Assembly (NCBI GenBank): GCA_949358305.1
Contig: OX442315.1
Coordinates: 27,430,427-27,494,426, forward strand
DNA from: Strigamia acuminata
Taxonomy: Eukaryota > Arthropoda > Chilopoda > Geophilomorpha > Linotaeniidae
Direction: 5' to 3'
DNA length: 64,000 nucleotides
Notes under the pieces: generated by a model
Database searches by the model: none
What the model was told of the DNA's origin: nothing
Seen by the model: only the letters and a program-made list of their open reading frames with translations
Part shown: positions 1-15,833 of the stretch, one piece after another
Position numbering within the stretch: position 1 is the stretch's first letter
Layout of the letters: every line of letters begins with the position of its first letter
Program-made: the position numbers and the translations under genes

Positions 1-3000
1 AATTATTTGCGCAGAATGGGATGTGCAATGGCATCAAGATACCCGGCGCAAACTGTAGTACGTTTGGTTCAGTTGTTAAAAATACAAAGTTCAAAATAAT
101 TTTTGAATATTCTGATTGAGATTATCTCAACCTATATAGCGAGTTACTTTTGAGTTTGCACCCTCGACTGGCAATGGCAAGCACTAGAAAAATGCCAATT
201 CCTTTTCTTTTTTATTTCTAAATGAAGACTGACAGTGACACTGAGACGTTAAATTGGTAACAGCAGAAAAATTGCGAGTCTCGGCTTAACCACTCATCGG
301 AAATTAAAATCCTTTCGCGGATAGTTTTGTTTTGAGTGAATGGCGAGAAGATATCTCGAAGAATTCACCTCGAAGCTGTCGCTAATAATTAGGTCCCTTT
401 TCATAAAATCTCGTCTGGCAAATCGGCTTTTTACCTTACAATTTCGTACTACACAGCTTTTATTGGGCATGAAAACTAGATTAAAGTTATTTAGGTGCTT
501 TCTAATAAGTTAGTGAAAGTTCAAGTTAGAAGTAGTATCACAAGACAATAGTGGAAGACGAGAGCTGGAACTTGTTTTGCTATCAAGTCCAGTTCCTGCT
601 GAGCTTTATTGCTGACGATTACATTTATGGACAAACAGTGCAGTAGGGGTGAGTCAGCGATTTTTCTTTTGTCACCAATGACGGAAGTGATAAGCTATGA
701 AGCCTGCGAATATGAGTGAAGCTGATGTCGCTTATGGAGCCTCTTAATGATTTTGTGCGCAGAGGACACTATTAAGTGATCCTCGCGCCGACTTTCTTGC
801 CAAACTTGTTGATCCGCAATTAATCAGGCTTGATGACGGGGCAGTTCATCTGAGTTTGTGCTCAATCTTGTTGCCTCATTTTTCACTTGACTTGAAATTT
901 GATTTTAATTTATTTTATTTATTGCAGTTTACACTCGAGGATAAATGAGAAATTAACGATCAAGTGCACTGAGTGGGCATCTCTTTTATTCTAGTTTAAA
1001 CACTAGCTGCATTTTAAAAGTCATTTAGACCAAACAGCATTTTTAAACAACATATTGCTTGACTGAGGATTTTTTCTATCTAACTTGAAAAATTGCGGTT
1101 GATTGTCCTGTTTTCAGTTGCAGTTTAAACATTTAAACAATACTTTATGTTTAATTGCATTTTTAAACACGCTTTTCGATTGCAGATTTACTCTTCCAAT
1201 CAAAGTTTCTAAGCTATTTTGTTATTTATCGAAAACTATAAAATTGTGACGTCATAAACGGTGTCAAGAAATGCAAGTGACTTAATTGAGTGCCATTATG
1301 GAGTGACAGTGACATATGTGAGTAGTAAGAGGATTATTTTTAAAAAAAAAGATTTATATGTACTTACCGACTGTTTAATATACATAACTTGGCAAACACC
1401 TGTGTTGCCCATGCAACATGACGAGATGAGACATAACAATGATGTGACTTTGGTCTCATTTTTAGCATGTAGTTTTTTATGTTGTCTTTTTTGCTAGAAT
1501 TTAATATTTTATAATTTAATTTAAAGTTTATTAATTATTTTTACAGGTTTAGTTTCCATCAACAAATAAGAAATACAAGTACCGCATTTTTGTCAGCAAA
1601 TACAATTTCGGTTTTTCGTTTGTTACATTTGTTTAATCTAACAACGAAGTCAGAACGGAAACAATACCGTACTTTTGCAAAAATATGGTATTCTTGGTGT
1701 CTCAGCCGCGGCTACAATTCGAGGGCGATTCTTAATCGGTAAAATATGGTAGTTAAAAAGTAAAAAAATTATTACTTTTATTGTACACAACTGCCTGTAC
1801 CAATTACTTTTAAATATCTGAATATTTAAAAGCTATTTTTGGCATTTCAAAGCCAAAAGGTGTTTTAATTTAATACTGTATTGTAAAATTGGTATAAAAA
1901 TTTATAGCATCAAATGCTGGTGGAACTGTGGGTTTTGTTTTTGGTACACGCAATTTTTAAAAGTTATTTTAATTATAGGTTTTTATTACGATAGTTTTTA
2001 ATTAAATTTAAACTGTAATTATTTTTTTTTACCCTACACCACCATACTGGAAATCGTTTGTGCAAAACTTGGCCATAGTCCAAGGTTACAGAAAGTCAAG
2101 TTCAAACTCTGCTACTGATGTACATCATCTGCAACCCTCTTCTAAGTAGAAACATGCAACAACTTTAGCAATTGTACACAAATACACGTAAAAAGAATAG
2201 GAAAAATTTGAATTAAAACCTCAAGTTGGTGTATGTTAATCGACTCAACATTATCTTAATATTTTTTTATTTTTTTTTATCAGTTTTAAAAGGCTTATCA
2301 TTATCACAAATTCAGCATGCTCTTGGTATCTTGATGTCAACTTCAAACAGAAAAATTCGTTTTCGCACACACGAAATTGTTTATTGCGCAAAAGTAAATT
2401 GTACCAATGCCTGGTATTATTTCTAAAAATTTACTTCACCTCACCTATTCTGAACTCGAGAGTCGTACATCATCCATTTTTTTTAAACTGTCTCACCTAG
2501 CAACTATGTCTGCAAATAGATATACGACTTTCTTTTTCTTTTCAACGACTGACTGATGTCAGCGACGAAAGGGGATTGACATTACAGGAATTAAAGTCTG
2601 TTTTTTTTCTTTCTTTTAAAAAGTCTATTTATAAATGTCAGGTTAATTGCACACTTTTTCCTGCGATTTACAAATTTTCTATTTTATAAAAAATTCATAT
2701 TCGATCAATTTCAACTAACGATGTACTTCTGTTCAATCAAAGATGTCAGTTTCAACAATTTTGAAAGATAAATTTCACACGTGGATATATTTTATTTTTT
2801 TTCCCTAAATTTTATCAGTAAGCTATCATATTTGCAGATATCCTCAGATATTTCTCACTATGATGATAATAAGCCATGAATTTAACCTACTTTTGAAAGT
2901 TTATAAAATTTATTAATTTTTTTGTTCGCGTGTGTTATCTTCTTAGAGAATTCGAGAACTCGATAGTTGGTTTTCTTGACGTTTATTGACATTTCGTCAA

Positions 3001-6000
3001 CTTAGATAATTGGAGAGAAGTACAAATTTTCTCAACTTTCACAGCTTATAGTTTGATCGATAGTATTTTTACGTGATCCATTCACTTCTTCGCCTATCTT
3101 TCCTTTTTTTTTTATTAGATTGAGATGATGTTACACATTTCAGGTTTTTTTGTGATAAAGTACTAGTTCAAGGTTATTAATTTTCCTTGTAAAAAAAAAT
3201 TTAAAAAAAATAAATATATAGTGATGAACGAGGTTAATGCTTTTATTTTATTCTATTGTCAAGGTTGTTATAATAAAAATTTTCCTCTTTAAAAATTCAA
3301 TGAGGTGTCAGTCATTGAATTTAATTAAAATATAAAAATTAAAAATAAAACTTATAAAAAGTAAATAAAATTTTTTTAAAAAAAATCTATAATAAAATGT
3401 TTCCTCAAACATTGACTTTCATCTTTACTTATTTTTCCTGTCAAGAAAAATAATAGGCCTATTATTTTATTATCTGTGTACTGTATATTATTACATTAGA
3501 AATCGATTTACTTTTATCATTGGATTCACTTCGGTGCAATTTTGTGTCATCAAAATCCCATAGACTTTCGCTTTTATACTGATATTCGATGACACGTTTA
3601 TATACAATTTTATTTATTTATTTTTTATTTATTTTAAAGGGTTTTTTTTTGCATTCGATCAAAAAATAGCTTTAAATTCGTCCACTCGCAGAGGCGGTCA
3701 AGGATGAAAGTAAATGGAGAAATTAATTATATCAAATATAAAAGAAAGTAAAGGGTTGAGGACTCAGGTGTGTGTATCAGTTTTAAAGAAGGTTGGAGAA
3801 AAACACCTTGACATCCATCTGTAAAAAAGGGGAAAGTGGTACACAGCCTAGATTTGTGCCTAGTTAGGCACGATATATCCCAAATAGTTGTTTCCTGCAC
3901 ATCGTTTCCCCGCCTCGTTCGCCATTGGATGCAACGGTTGATAAACACCTGAATGAAAAGATAACAACAAAAAAATTCTTTTTTCCTTGATTTTTATTAT
4001 AGTTATTTTATGATGGCCAATTGACCTCAATTGAAATGATGCTGAGGATGCAGAATGGAAATAAATAGAAAATTGGCATCGGTCGACCTTCTATTCGGTT
4101 TTTCACTCTTTGCTCAAAATTTTCCACTCTGCTCAAAAGTTTCCACTTTAGTTCGATAAACGCTTGAATAATAATGAGATGCGCAACTGTTTGTGAGGAC
4201 ATTGAGCGCGACAGTCAGATTGTAAAAATAAAGCAACAACAACAACAACAACAAATATTTTAATAAAAATATTCTATTTGTTAAACACGTGTTGTTTTAT
4301 TGATATTGAGAATCTGGTGTTATTAGGCTTAGTTACATAAAATGAGGAGAGAGAAAAAAAACCAGTGATAACAAGTTAGTAACCGGTTATATTTTATTAG
4401 GAGATAAAAATATGACCGATGTCTTTAAGTTTTTTCTTATCGATCTTACAATTGTTTTTATATATATTTTTTTTTTATTTTTTTTTTTTATTATTTTTTA
4501 TTATTTTTGTTATTAAGTGTTGGGTCAAGAGGGTATTAAAAGAGAAAAAGATTTTATGTTTTTGCTTCTCAGTTGACTCGAGTCAAGTGGCTACTGGAAG
4601 CTTTTCTGGACGTGATCGAGGGTTGAAAGAGAGGTCAGAAGGTTGTAGAGGGGAGAAAAAAGAGACTATCATCTTGTTGTGTACAACCGAGAGATGGATT
4701 GCTCTCTATCACTTTTATCTCTATAATCAGTATTTCCTTTTTCATTTCTTCTAAGCATTGGACAAATTTCTTTTTCGGCCACTTTATTATTAAGATGTCA
4801 ACAGGTGGGCAGAAAATCGAAATAATTCCATAATAAATGAAACTAAAACTACTTACTTTCGCATTTGAGTCATTTTCGTTGGTCAACAAATTGCATGGGT
4901 GGAATTTGGACAGGAGGAAGGGAGAGGGGGGTTAATGATTAAATTTGCCATCTTGCATCGTTATCGAGGAGGTTAATGGGGTTTGTTCTCTTGACCAATC
5001 AAAAAAATTAAATTATTAAATTTTTTTTTTTAAATTAAAAATTAAAAGTTTTGATTTGGTTTTCCCCCTTATTGAGTCAGGGGAAGTATCGTTTCAGATT
5101 AAACTTTCCTTGTCAATTTTTATTATTAGTTGTGCTTTTTATGCATGGATAATTTTGTCAGTAAGTTTTTAGAAGACAAAGTTGCCCAAGATTTGATTTA
5201 TTTGAATTGGTTAAAGTAAAATGTGTCAGAATTTTTTTTGTTGTTATTAAAAATATAAAATCAAGTATGGAGTTGACATCAATTTTATTATAGGGGTGCA
5301 AGATTAATTATGGAGATCTATTTTTATACGGAATTTGATAGCAATGACTCAACTAATTGGTTTATGGAATACGAATTGACGTGATTTGTATCTACGTATA
5401 AGACACTTTTTGGTATAGATAGTTGTTAACGTCAGAGATTAGAGTTTATTACACGGTTGGACGATTTTTTTGCTTGAAATAAATGGGAAAATGCGTCAAA
5501 AAAATTTAATTCTACGAATTACATTATCGGAGATAACGAATGTTTGTTTAAATTTTGCGATACTTAACTGAAGAATGCGTTAAATAAATATTACACACAT
5601 TGTAGAAATAGTCATTGTTTGTCACATTGGTTTTGATTTTTTAAAAAGGTGTTGGAATTTTTTTTTATATGTAATAAAATTATTCATTTACGGTATCTAG
5701 TCATCTTTTACCCACATGTACCGCCTTCCTTATATTAACAGGAGGAACTATTATTTCAGAGAAAAATGATGGGAAAGATTCCGCCATTGGAAATACAGTT
5801 ACAAGCACGTCTACCATATGTTTGATCACGTTCACCACTTTAGTTAAAATTTATTGCCAGTTTACTGATGCAATCGTATTCAATTATTTTAATTCTTTGT
5901 TTTTCTACAGTAAGTCTAGTCTGGGCAAAATCGAAAATATAATAAATATAATAAATATATATATTAATTTTAATATTTTCTATTGTTTCCAAAATCTGTT

Positions 6001-6318
6001 TACATATGATTTCCATATATTATTTCGTTAAAATACATGTCACCGAATTAAACAAACAGATGGTTAGATCAAATCTAGTCCCGTAATCTTTGTATTTTTT
6101 AGGTGAAATACTCAATGAACTCAATGAGATAATGCATTGAAGGTGAAGAATAAAATTGAGTACATGGGGAACAAACGGGAAAATTGTATCGAAATCAATA
6201 TTTACTACACAGTACGATCAAAATATTGTCATACAATATCAACAACAACAAAATACAATTCTTTTCGCATATGTATTTTATTCAAATCTTATCATATTTA
6301 TACATCATAATACAAACA

Positions 6319-6390
6319 CGTCTGGTTGAAAAATATTCACATTCTCCTATGCTATCTCATAGGAGAATGTGAAGATTTTTTGGCCAGAGG
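6319..6390. repeat. long hairpin (inverted repeat, 6-nt loop)
   Basis: Arms 6331-6351 and 6358-6378 pair over 21 bp with one mismatch around the loop CTATCT; 16 of these pairs next to the loop are perfect. Weaker pairing extends outward to roughly 6319 and 6390. It could be a miRNA-like precursor or the collapsed remnant of a foldback element; the sequence alone does not decide. Confidence 0.75.
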
Positions 6391-9300
6391 TGTACAAAGC
6401 GTACCAACCAGTTTATTCTGTAATGGCCGGAAAATATGCATCTTTAATTCTACTTATCATCAGATAATAATAGTAATTATTACTATTAATATCTCACAGT
6501 AACTATGAAACGACAGTATTTGAATTGATTAGTCCTAACCGGAATGTAAAAGTTATTTTTTTCCTGAATAGCTTCGCACTTCTGTTAATAGCTATAGTCA
6601 CGCATTGTTTCGGACAAGTTTTTTGAAACGATTTATTATGGAGTAATAGGAAAATTTGTGTAAGGAAATTTATTTTTCAATGTTAATTGTGGCGGATATT
6701 TAATTGCCAAAACGGTATTGCGTTTCTGTATTCGTGACAGGTTTTCAATTATATTCAATTGGGTAAATTTGCTGCAGGAACTTTTGAGCATTTAAAAAAA
6801 AATTATATATAAAATTATACGTTATTTTAATTGTGGGTCCATGCTTTAAAAACAAAGTTTTTAGTTGAAGATTTAGATTTGGTATTCCAAAAAAGATTTC
6901 TTTTTAACTTTGAAAGAGGAGATCAGAATTTTGTATAGGAAAGTAAAGCAAAGGAAATAAATTGGTTGGATTTTTTCTCTATTTTGTCTCAGCAGGATTT
7001 TTTTTTGTTCGCTGGGTTTGTTATATCTGTTCTTGAAGGTTTTAGATGTAAAAAGAATAAAGAGTTTTTTTTTTTTCTTTCTATTTTGTGGTTAACTACA
7101 TACTTAAAGTAATCTGTGTGCGTTGAAGTTGTATCGCATTGCTGTTTACTTACTCCCTGTAGTAGAGAGTACAAAGTGAACTTGGCTCTTGTCCACGTAA
7201 TGATGTTTGGTAGTGCCACGTGTTCGTGATTACATTGAGGCCCCACGTAAAACAGTCCTCCAGAAAATGGTCTGTAAATTATAAACAAGTGTTTATTTGG
7301 ATTTCTATCATTCGTGAACCAGAACCACTGAATAGGAAAAAAAATAAAAGAAAATTTTTTTTTCTTGATCTTTAACAGATTTAAATATTTTACAAACTAT
7401 TTCTGTTAACAACAAACAACTTATAAAGTACCGTAACATTTATCTCTTTTTTCCTTTTTTTTTCAATTGAGGTTTCGAGGTCTTTCTATTTTTATCCGAA
7501 TTTTCCACCAACAACAAATCTGATCGGAAAGTAAAAATAAAATTAAAAAGTTTTCCTAATGTAAATTTATTTCTTTTTTAGTCAGGGAAAACAAAGGAAG
7601 AATTAAAACTGGGCCTTTATCTCGAATTTTTTTTTAAATTTTTCCGTCATATGACGCGAGATTTTTCTTTCCTTTTAATGCTGTTGAACTATTTTATTTC
7701 AATAATGGATCGCTTTTCAAATCGACATTCATTGAACTTGTGTGTGGTTGCACTAACAGGGAAACTAATATAGAGAACCCCATTCATTTTTATTCTCAGA
7801 TTTATATCTTGCAGTGCTTTGCATTGTATTTATCAAGTTATTTTTAAATAAATTAGTTTTCAAAAAGCATAAATCAAATAATTTGTTTGTATAAAAATTT
7901 GCATCTTCTTTTTATACAATTCGCTGCAGGTTAATGGACAGCATCATCCTCAATTATAATTTATCTTATTATGCTCACGTTTTGAACACTGTTTTCAATT
8001 GAAAGTTCTGTTTGTAAAATCGCACTATCGGTGTAAATAAATAACACATGTGTTTTAATGATAGTTAATTATTTTTAAAGTTTTATTGCAAGGTGTGGGT
8101 GAGATATTAATTTAAACGGTGAAAATAATATACAGTGTAAGTTTATTATGTTTTTCAATTTGCGATGGTCGGATGCGAGTAGAAGTACAATTATTTTTAT
8201 CGATCTTATATTTTTGATGCCAATAATAAATATCCAAATGGTTTCAACTAGCATCTCCTGCACCCAAAACACAGAACGATGATTAATTGGTTCACGTAAT
8301 TTGATAAAATCGTGCTCCAATAGTCTCAATCCCACTTCAATGCCAACCAGATTGAGGTCAGGTGAAAGCAAAGTTTAAAAAAGAATTAAGAAAAAAGAAA
8401 ACAAATCTTATCATCTTTATCCTATTAAAAAAATAATAATATAAAATAGTAAATCTACACTTGTGACTTTAGAAGACTTTTACTGCGGGAAAAGGGTCTG
8501 GCTTTGTAATTAGTCTATTAGCAGGTAATGGGCTTCACAGGTGGTCGCTGCAATGGGCTGAATCTCTCAGTTTTCTTCTTGTTTTTATTATTTTATATTC
8601 AACGTTAGCTTCTATTCGCGTTTGTTAAACAGTTACATAATGACGTTCATTCGGCTTTAACGTGAAAATGTCGAACTTTGAACTCGTCGTGCGATTTTTA
8701 TTCCATAATTGATTTTTTTTCAATCAAATGACGTGTATAACAGGCGCAAATCCAGCTCAAGGAGCTTTGGGTGTGCCTTAGGCCTCATTTTCATGTGTAC
8801 AACTTAGTTTCTCTCGTACAGCTTTTAACCTCTTTTTCTTATCCAATAGTAAAAGGGGCTAGGGGCGACAATAAACATTTTATTCGCTGACATGCAACTC
8901 TGGTCTTTGTCGCTTTTTTTTGTCTTTCGATCAATATGTACATACTTATTTGAATATTTCATTTTCTTGATGGCTTAGTGATTGATTTGTGTCACGCGTT
9001 GCTGCCCTTTCCGCTTTTATTCTTGTTTTCACTTTCTTTTTTCTTTTATTTATTTCTTGCTTGACTTAATAGCGGGGCCAGGTTTATACTATAAACAAAA
9101 TCTTTCTCGTTGCCTCGTTGACCATGACTGCGGCCAAGGAGAGTTGGTGGCGCGTGCCCGCTTCGCCACCTATAAACTGCCGTCTGTGGGTCAAGGAGAT
9201 GCCCCGGGTGTCACGTCTTCCTCGACATACCAGCTCACGTCTTAGGTCAAGGGTGGTGGCCGATGATGTAACAGGCCAGTCACACGTGCAGAATGTACAA

Positions 9301-12300
9301 TTATTGAGAAATAGTTTACATATACTAATAGAAAGCCAATAGCGGCTTGAAGGCTTTGGTTTTTGAAAGAACAAAATTTTTTATCTATTTTTGAAAAAAA
9401 TTTGAATTTTAAATGCTGCGTATGTGTGTTTTTATTCTCCATTATAAACGTTCTCTTTGATTGTTCATCCGTGTGCCCGAGTGTACGAAGCGACCTTGAA
9501 CTAGATCATGTGACTAAGTGAAACCGTCATTGTTATTTTGTTTTTAAAAGAAAAATTATTACGATTTTTTATTTTATTTTATTTTTTCCCGTTTACGGTA
9601 TAATAAAAAATATAATGTGCTAGAATTTTGTTTTTTTTCAATGACACATTTATCGTTGTCGGAGATGTATTTTCGTGTGTGTGTGTGTAAAATTCGTCGA
9701 ATTAACGTTGTCGTTCACGAGTTGATGGATGGAGATTTCCCTGTAACCAATTAAATAGAAATTTAAATGTATGGAAAGTGGCGCGACGCCAGGATGCTGA
9801 ATGAAGGCAAGTGGGACAATATTAGGAAAAAGTTTGTGCTCTATTCTTTTTCATGTTCTCTTTTTCTGCTTGATTTATTTGCTTTGTGCTTACTCTTAGC
9901 TTGGATGTATTTTTTTTCAAAACATTCCTCCTTCCTTTTACCAAGACCTAGAAAAAAAAGAATACAATACCATAGTGTCCTCAATGACAATCCTCATTGC
10001 TTGCTCATGCGTCATGGTCAAGAGCAATACCTGTGTAAATCACCGATTCCACCTGTTATTGTCCCTTGACTTGACACACAAAGTGACCAATTGAATAAAA
10101 AATACACCTGACAAGCGAAACCAGCGTGATATTAATTTATCGATCCCACAGTTGATCAAGGAAAAATGTTCGACACAACGGTGGGCTCGCGAACTCGGTC
10201 CCCTAGAGCCAAATGAATTAATTATTCGAAAGGTGAATAGTGAAAACAACGCCCCTAGCTTCCATCAAGATAATTAGATGCGTTTCTTGTATATATACCT
10301 TTGGGTTTTCGATATTCTGATTTAAAAAAAAAATAAAAATAAAATATATATATATGTACATATATATATAAATCTTTTTAATAATTTCTATTTCTGTACA
10401 GGACCAGGTTAGAAAGATTACGGATGGCCTGGTCACCAGTTTTAAAAGATTGCATGTTCGCCACCCTCTGCAAACATATTTTTTTTATCATTTACTCTCA
10501 CGGCCCTTGCACGCGAAGGAGTTAGTGGAAATAAACTCCACACCCTGCTTACCCCTTTATCTACTTACAAAGTAGTGGCCTCCGAGCTTTTTTCGAATGC
10601 AGAATGTGAACTTTGTTCTCGAAAATGAAAGCGCATTTTATTATTTTAATATCGCATTACACGCATAAAGTGGCAAATTATCTGCTACTGGAGTTGGAGT
10701 TAATTTTTTAAGATTTTTCTCTCTTTTTTTTTTTTTTAAATTTTGTTTAAGGGTCGTATGACGTCATTCTGACCTCAATTGGGATGGGAGGGGAATTCCA
10801 TTTAGTGGCCTTGACGTCAAAAACTTTTTTACGTTTTTTTTTTTATTGTTTTTAAGGCTTTATATGAATATAATTTACGGTGTAATGTTTGATATTTTTT
10901 ATAATGTATCTCATTTTTTTTTAAATGGCATTTGTGATATCAAATTGATTTTTCTTTCATTTGAATTCGAGTTGGAAATTTTTTTTTTTTTTAGTTTCAA
11001 TTAAAAACGCAAGTGACTTTTGCACGTTGTTGATATTTCGCTGTCCACTTTTGATTTGGATGTCCAGAATCGATCAAAGGTCCTGTGACAGTTGATTTAT
11101 CATTTAAATACTGGTTGGAGTTGGTTCCAACTCGCCTGGGTTATCACTAAGTTGTTCCGGCCCGCGTTCTCATATGTCCTACTTCGGGGTCTACCAACCA
11201 GGATTTTCCCCAAATCATTTCTACGTTTTTCGTCGCGAGATTTTTTTTTTTTTTAAATTTTAAATTGTAATTTTTTTAAAAACTGTAAAAATATTTTTTC
11301 CTGAAATATTTTTAGAGATAATGACTTTTTCTCAAGTCATTCCACGTGATATTCATTCAAGTGATAATATTGTTTATATTTACTCGTGGTTTTCCTTTTT
11401 TCAAAAATTTAATTGTGACTTTAATCTCTTGACAGTTATATCTCTCTACACGCACATCATTTCTGATTAACTTGTGTAAATATTACCACTTTTTTATTCG
11501 TTATTTGACAAAGGATAATGTCAGTTCTACATAATATTTGATTTCGGATTCATTCTTAAAAATTGTTTCGTGAATTTCGGATCAGCAATGCGCATCCATT
11601 TTGTCTACTGCAACATCAAATTTATTTCTCATTTTTACCAAACATAAATTTTTTTTGCATCTTCTTTAATTTGTTAACATAAGCAGAAACGAAATGCATT
11701 AGTAAGTCATAAATGTGCTCAGGTGTGCGCCTGTTATGTAAGAAGTTAAGTGAAAAACTCGTGGTCGACCTGTTGCTCTTGTTTTCAAGGTTGCTCGCTT
11801 ACGAACCGATGGCGCTGCAATTCACTTTTTTTTTGCTGCTTTCATCGTGTACGCAACTGTTCATCCGTAAATCTTTTCCAATTTTTTTTAGAGCGATAAA
11901 CGCACAGAAATGTGGAAGTTTGGACCCTAAAATTGCATCATTTTGGCAACCAAATGCAAACACCACGTGTTTATTTATTTATTTATTTTATTTTTTTGGT
12001 TTGTTTTTATTTTTAAACGCCAGGTTTGAGGATAAGTCAGCGGGTAAAAAAAAAGAAAAAATTAAAAAAAAAAATTATGTAATTTATTTGTTTATAATCA
12101 ATTTATTAGCTCGAGTTGTCGTTTCGTATTCGTTTCCGTAAATAATATTTGTATTCGACAACCTAAGATTGTGAAGCCAAATAAATGGCCATTGCTGGTC
12201 CCGTAGTAGGTGCTCGTTTCATTTTTTTTTTATTTTTTTTATTTTTACTTTTCCCTTATATGTCATCACTTTTAACTAAAAGATTGAACTCTTTCATCAG

Positions 12301-15300
12301 TTCTTTTATTTATTTCTACTCGAATAAGTCCTCAATCTAACCTCTAGAAAACCCCAATCAAATGTGTAATACACGTGTGGGTTTTGAAACGCCCTCAACA
12401 TCAAATCAAAGACCACGAAGTTGTCATGGAAACCAAAAGCCCGTGTGATGACACTTATTGACTTTTTCTCTCTCTTTTCCTTTTTTTTTTAATTTCGCTG
12501 CCCTTTCGGAATGTTGTTGATGTTTTGCGTCAAGCTCTGGTTGTACTCGACGCGCGATGCGCAGATACGACAAAATGAAAGCACGTGGTCACTCGTATGT
12601 TTGCCCGTGTCGTTGTAAACAAGACCACGTGTCTAGTGGTGTGATATTTTACCCTCGCTTCTCGATCTAATTCTGTCGGTTTTATTTTTTGTGTTTTTTT
12701 CTTCTTTAATCGTTGCGACGCAGTCGATCGCTCGATGTAAACATAAATAAAAGATGAAATTTCGTGCCGATTATAATTAGTATGTACGCCGTTTATTGTT
12801 TGGATATAAATTACATTGTATTTTTTCGTTCTGCTTGGCATTCCAGGTAAATAAATAGTTTGGTAATTGTGTCCTCTATTGGCCTTGAATTGAAGATGCA
12901 GTTGACTTTTCCTTAATTTACATTTTTCTCGGAATCAAAGTGCCCATAAAAATTCGCAAATTCGCCAAATAAATTCCGATTTTAAATAGAAAAAAAAACG
13001 AGATGGATTTGTCATGGAAACACAAATTAATTTACTTTTTAAATTAATTTTTATTGAGCATAGTTATTTTATTTCAATGATAGGTCAAGTTTGGCATGTG
13101 AGCCGAGCGGTCGTATTAAGCACAAAACTTTTTATTATTATCTTTTTTTCCTCCAAACATCATAAAAAGAAGAATATATGAATGACGTCGTAAAGAGGGC
13201 GTTGGTGCCTAGCAACAGGTACATGGGTATAATAAATAATAAAAAAAAACAACGTTTGCTTTTTATTTTTTTTCCTCGTTCTGACCTTGGTCGATAGAAA
13301 GGTGTTAAAATGTTTAGGGTCAATGCAATTCAGTGGCGGCGGGAATGGCGTTGGATCGGCGATGAATCATAGTCATCTTCATCTCTTTTGTAGCACTTTT
13401 TTCCATTATTTTTTTTTCAAGGTGATGTTGCAGATAGAGATCCACTCTGAAATGTATCTCGCACTCATTTAGAAACTAATGATGCGTTGTAACTGACTTC
13501 CCGCGCGAGTCGCTTCCGGGGCCCGACTGCCTGCCTCCAACCTCCCTTCCCATTTGGCCACCCGCCCAGACCCCAGATGCTCTGTGCCAGTCACTCACGC
13601 GTGCACATGAAGCGACCAATAACAGAGCATCATTTTTTTTTTTCGTTCTCTTTCTCTATATTTTGTTGCTGACATTGATGGTGATTTGGAGTAATGTGAT
13701 ACGAAATATATTTTGTTGTTTTTCTAAAAAAAAAGTAATTTTATGCATTCAAAATGGAGGTCAAAGGTCGGCATGAGTTGGGTTTTTCTGAAGGAATTTT
13801 GCTTGCATTTCAGGATTTTTTACTTTATTTTTTTTTGTTTGAATTTGTTGCCTCGTGGCTGAGGTTGATAGAGCGAGACTATCAATTGAATATCGGTTTA
13901 TCATCTCCTGCCCATCAGTTAATATAATTTTTTTTTTCGGTTGATTTCTTCCCTTTTCTTTTCTTTCTTCGAGTGGAATTTCGACTGTGGATCTTGGACT
14001 CTGACCTTCAGTGCTATTAGATGTTGGGATTTATGCCAAATTTGTCCCGTTTAGTGCTAAAGGGACAAGTTATCTCTTCTCTCTTCCCTTGCAAGAAGTA
14101 CAAAGGTTGTTGGAGTTGTTCTAATGAATTAATTGGAATAAACAAACCAGTGCAAAAGATTGTCCAAAAAAAAATTTATTTTGAAAACAACAAATTAATA
14201 TTTCTTTATTCAAACTTTCCTTTTTAAATTTAATTTATTCATTTTCCTTTCCGAATAAACGTTGAAATTGTGCCTATTGGTTTTCTAGGTGATGGGAAAA
14301 TGCAGTAAAAAATCTCTTTTTCTTAAACTTAATCATTCTAATCCACTTGGCCTAAAGGTATCACTGGTGAAAGTGGAGCGTGGGTGTAACTTGACCTGCT
14401 TTTTCGAAGAAGGTGAAGTTGATAAAAAATATTTAAAAAAAAAAAAAGAAAAACATTCTCCCATTGAACATAATCTGGAATCATGGATGTAAAATGATTG
14501 TATTTAGTACTATAGATGGAAATCAAATTAACCATGTGTCGCTACCCACTGCACACCTGCAGATCAGAAAACACCTGTTGACAAAAACGAGTGCTTCTGT
14601 GCCAGTGGAATTGAGGTCGTCTAACCTTCGTTTGGATAAGCGAAAATGTAGTTTATAGCCAAAAGAGAGCTGCTGCTCATTTTTGTATGTGAATGTGGGT
14701 CATTGCTGATGGCGCCGGCCACCCATTAATTACGTAATGGATTATGCGAGTTTCCAAGGACTTCGACAAAGCGAATGGCGGTCGTGTTGGCGGTTATGCA
14801 TCTTCATTTTCTATCGCTTGGAGGTTGAAACAATAGCCGAGAAGTACCCGGAGGGGTTTTTATGAAGTGGGTCAGTGAATAGGACTTTATTAGTAGGATA
14901 TATCAATTAACACTTAATTGGTGTTGTTTATTTGTTTTTTAAGGAAAATTTAGATTTTTTTTTTGAATATATATTTTTTTGTATAAATATATGTGACTAT
15001 TTCTTATTCACATTTCAGTTGTCATTTTTACATTTCCTGGAAGTGGGGACGATAACTGAGTGAAAAAGTAGAGCAACTCATTTAAAATCCTATTTTTCCA
15101 TTCATTTTGAAATTGTTTATTTTTCTAGTCAAATGCTGTCATTTTACCCCATTTATATATTTTTTTAAATAAATTATATTTTTAAGGAAAAAACAATTTT
15201 ATTTATATTTTTTTTATTTGGAAATGGAAAAATAGCAAGCGCGTTACCCTTTTACCATCTGTTTTGCTACGGATTCTTTTTGAAGTGACATTTCGCCCAC

Positions 15301-15796
15301 ACCATCTTTTGCCAAAAACTTTTAATAGAACGTGTGTTGACTTTTAGAAGGGAAACAACCCCGCCCACGTGTACTCCTCCAGCGTCCCTCAACTTGGTTG
15401 TCAGGGTTACTAAATGGGTCTTAAAAAGACGAACGATTTTGTTTACTTCTCACTGATGGTGAGGGCGAAATAAATATTTTTCTTTAAAAAAAAGTAAAAT
15501 AGAAGCAATTTATAAATCCATAAAACACGTGAACTGTTTTCGGCGAAATAGGACGTGAAACTTCGCTGGTTTGTTTTTTTTTCTTCATTAAAATAAAAAT
15601 AGATATATAACTTTTAATCGAACTTGTACGTGTTTACAATTCAACTAAACTTTCACGTGTTGATTACTGCCATGCTTTGACTACGTCTCAAATTTTGGAC
15701 CATGAAATCGCGATAACAAATATGACAGACATCGAACTATGATCTAATGGGGCAAAATTAAACATTTCTCGTTCGGGAAAAAATTAGAAAAATTAT

Positions 15797-15833
<37 letters not shown>

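Noticed and set aside
9084-9374. Overlapping frames in a GC-rich patch at 9.1-9.3 kb
   Set aside because: Several frames are open on both strands because of composition; no domain, no splice context that I could support. Could be a regulatory island.
11713-12141. 142-codon plus-strand frame
   Set aside because: Phe/Leu/Lys-rich low complexity from T- and A-rich runs, no recognisable domain or supporting splice sites.
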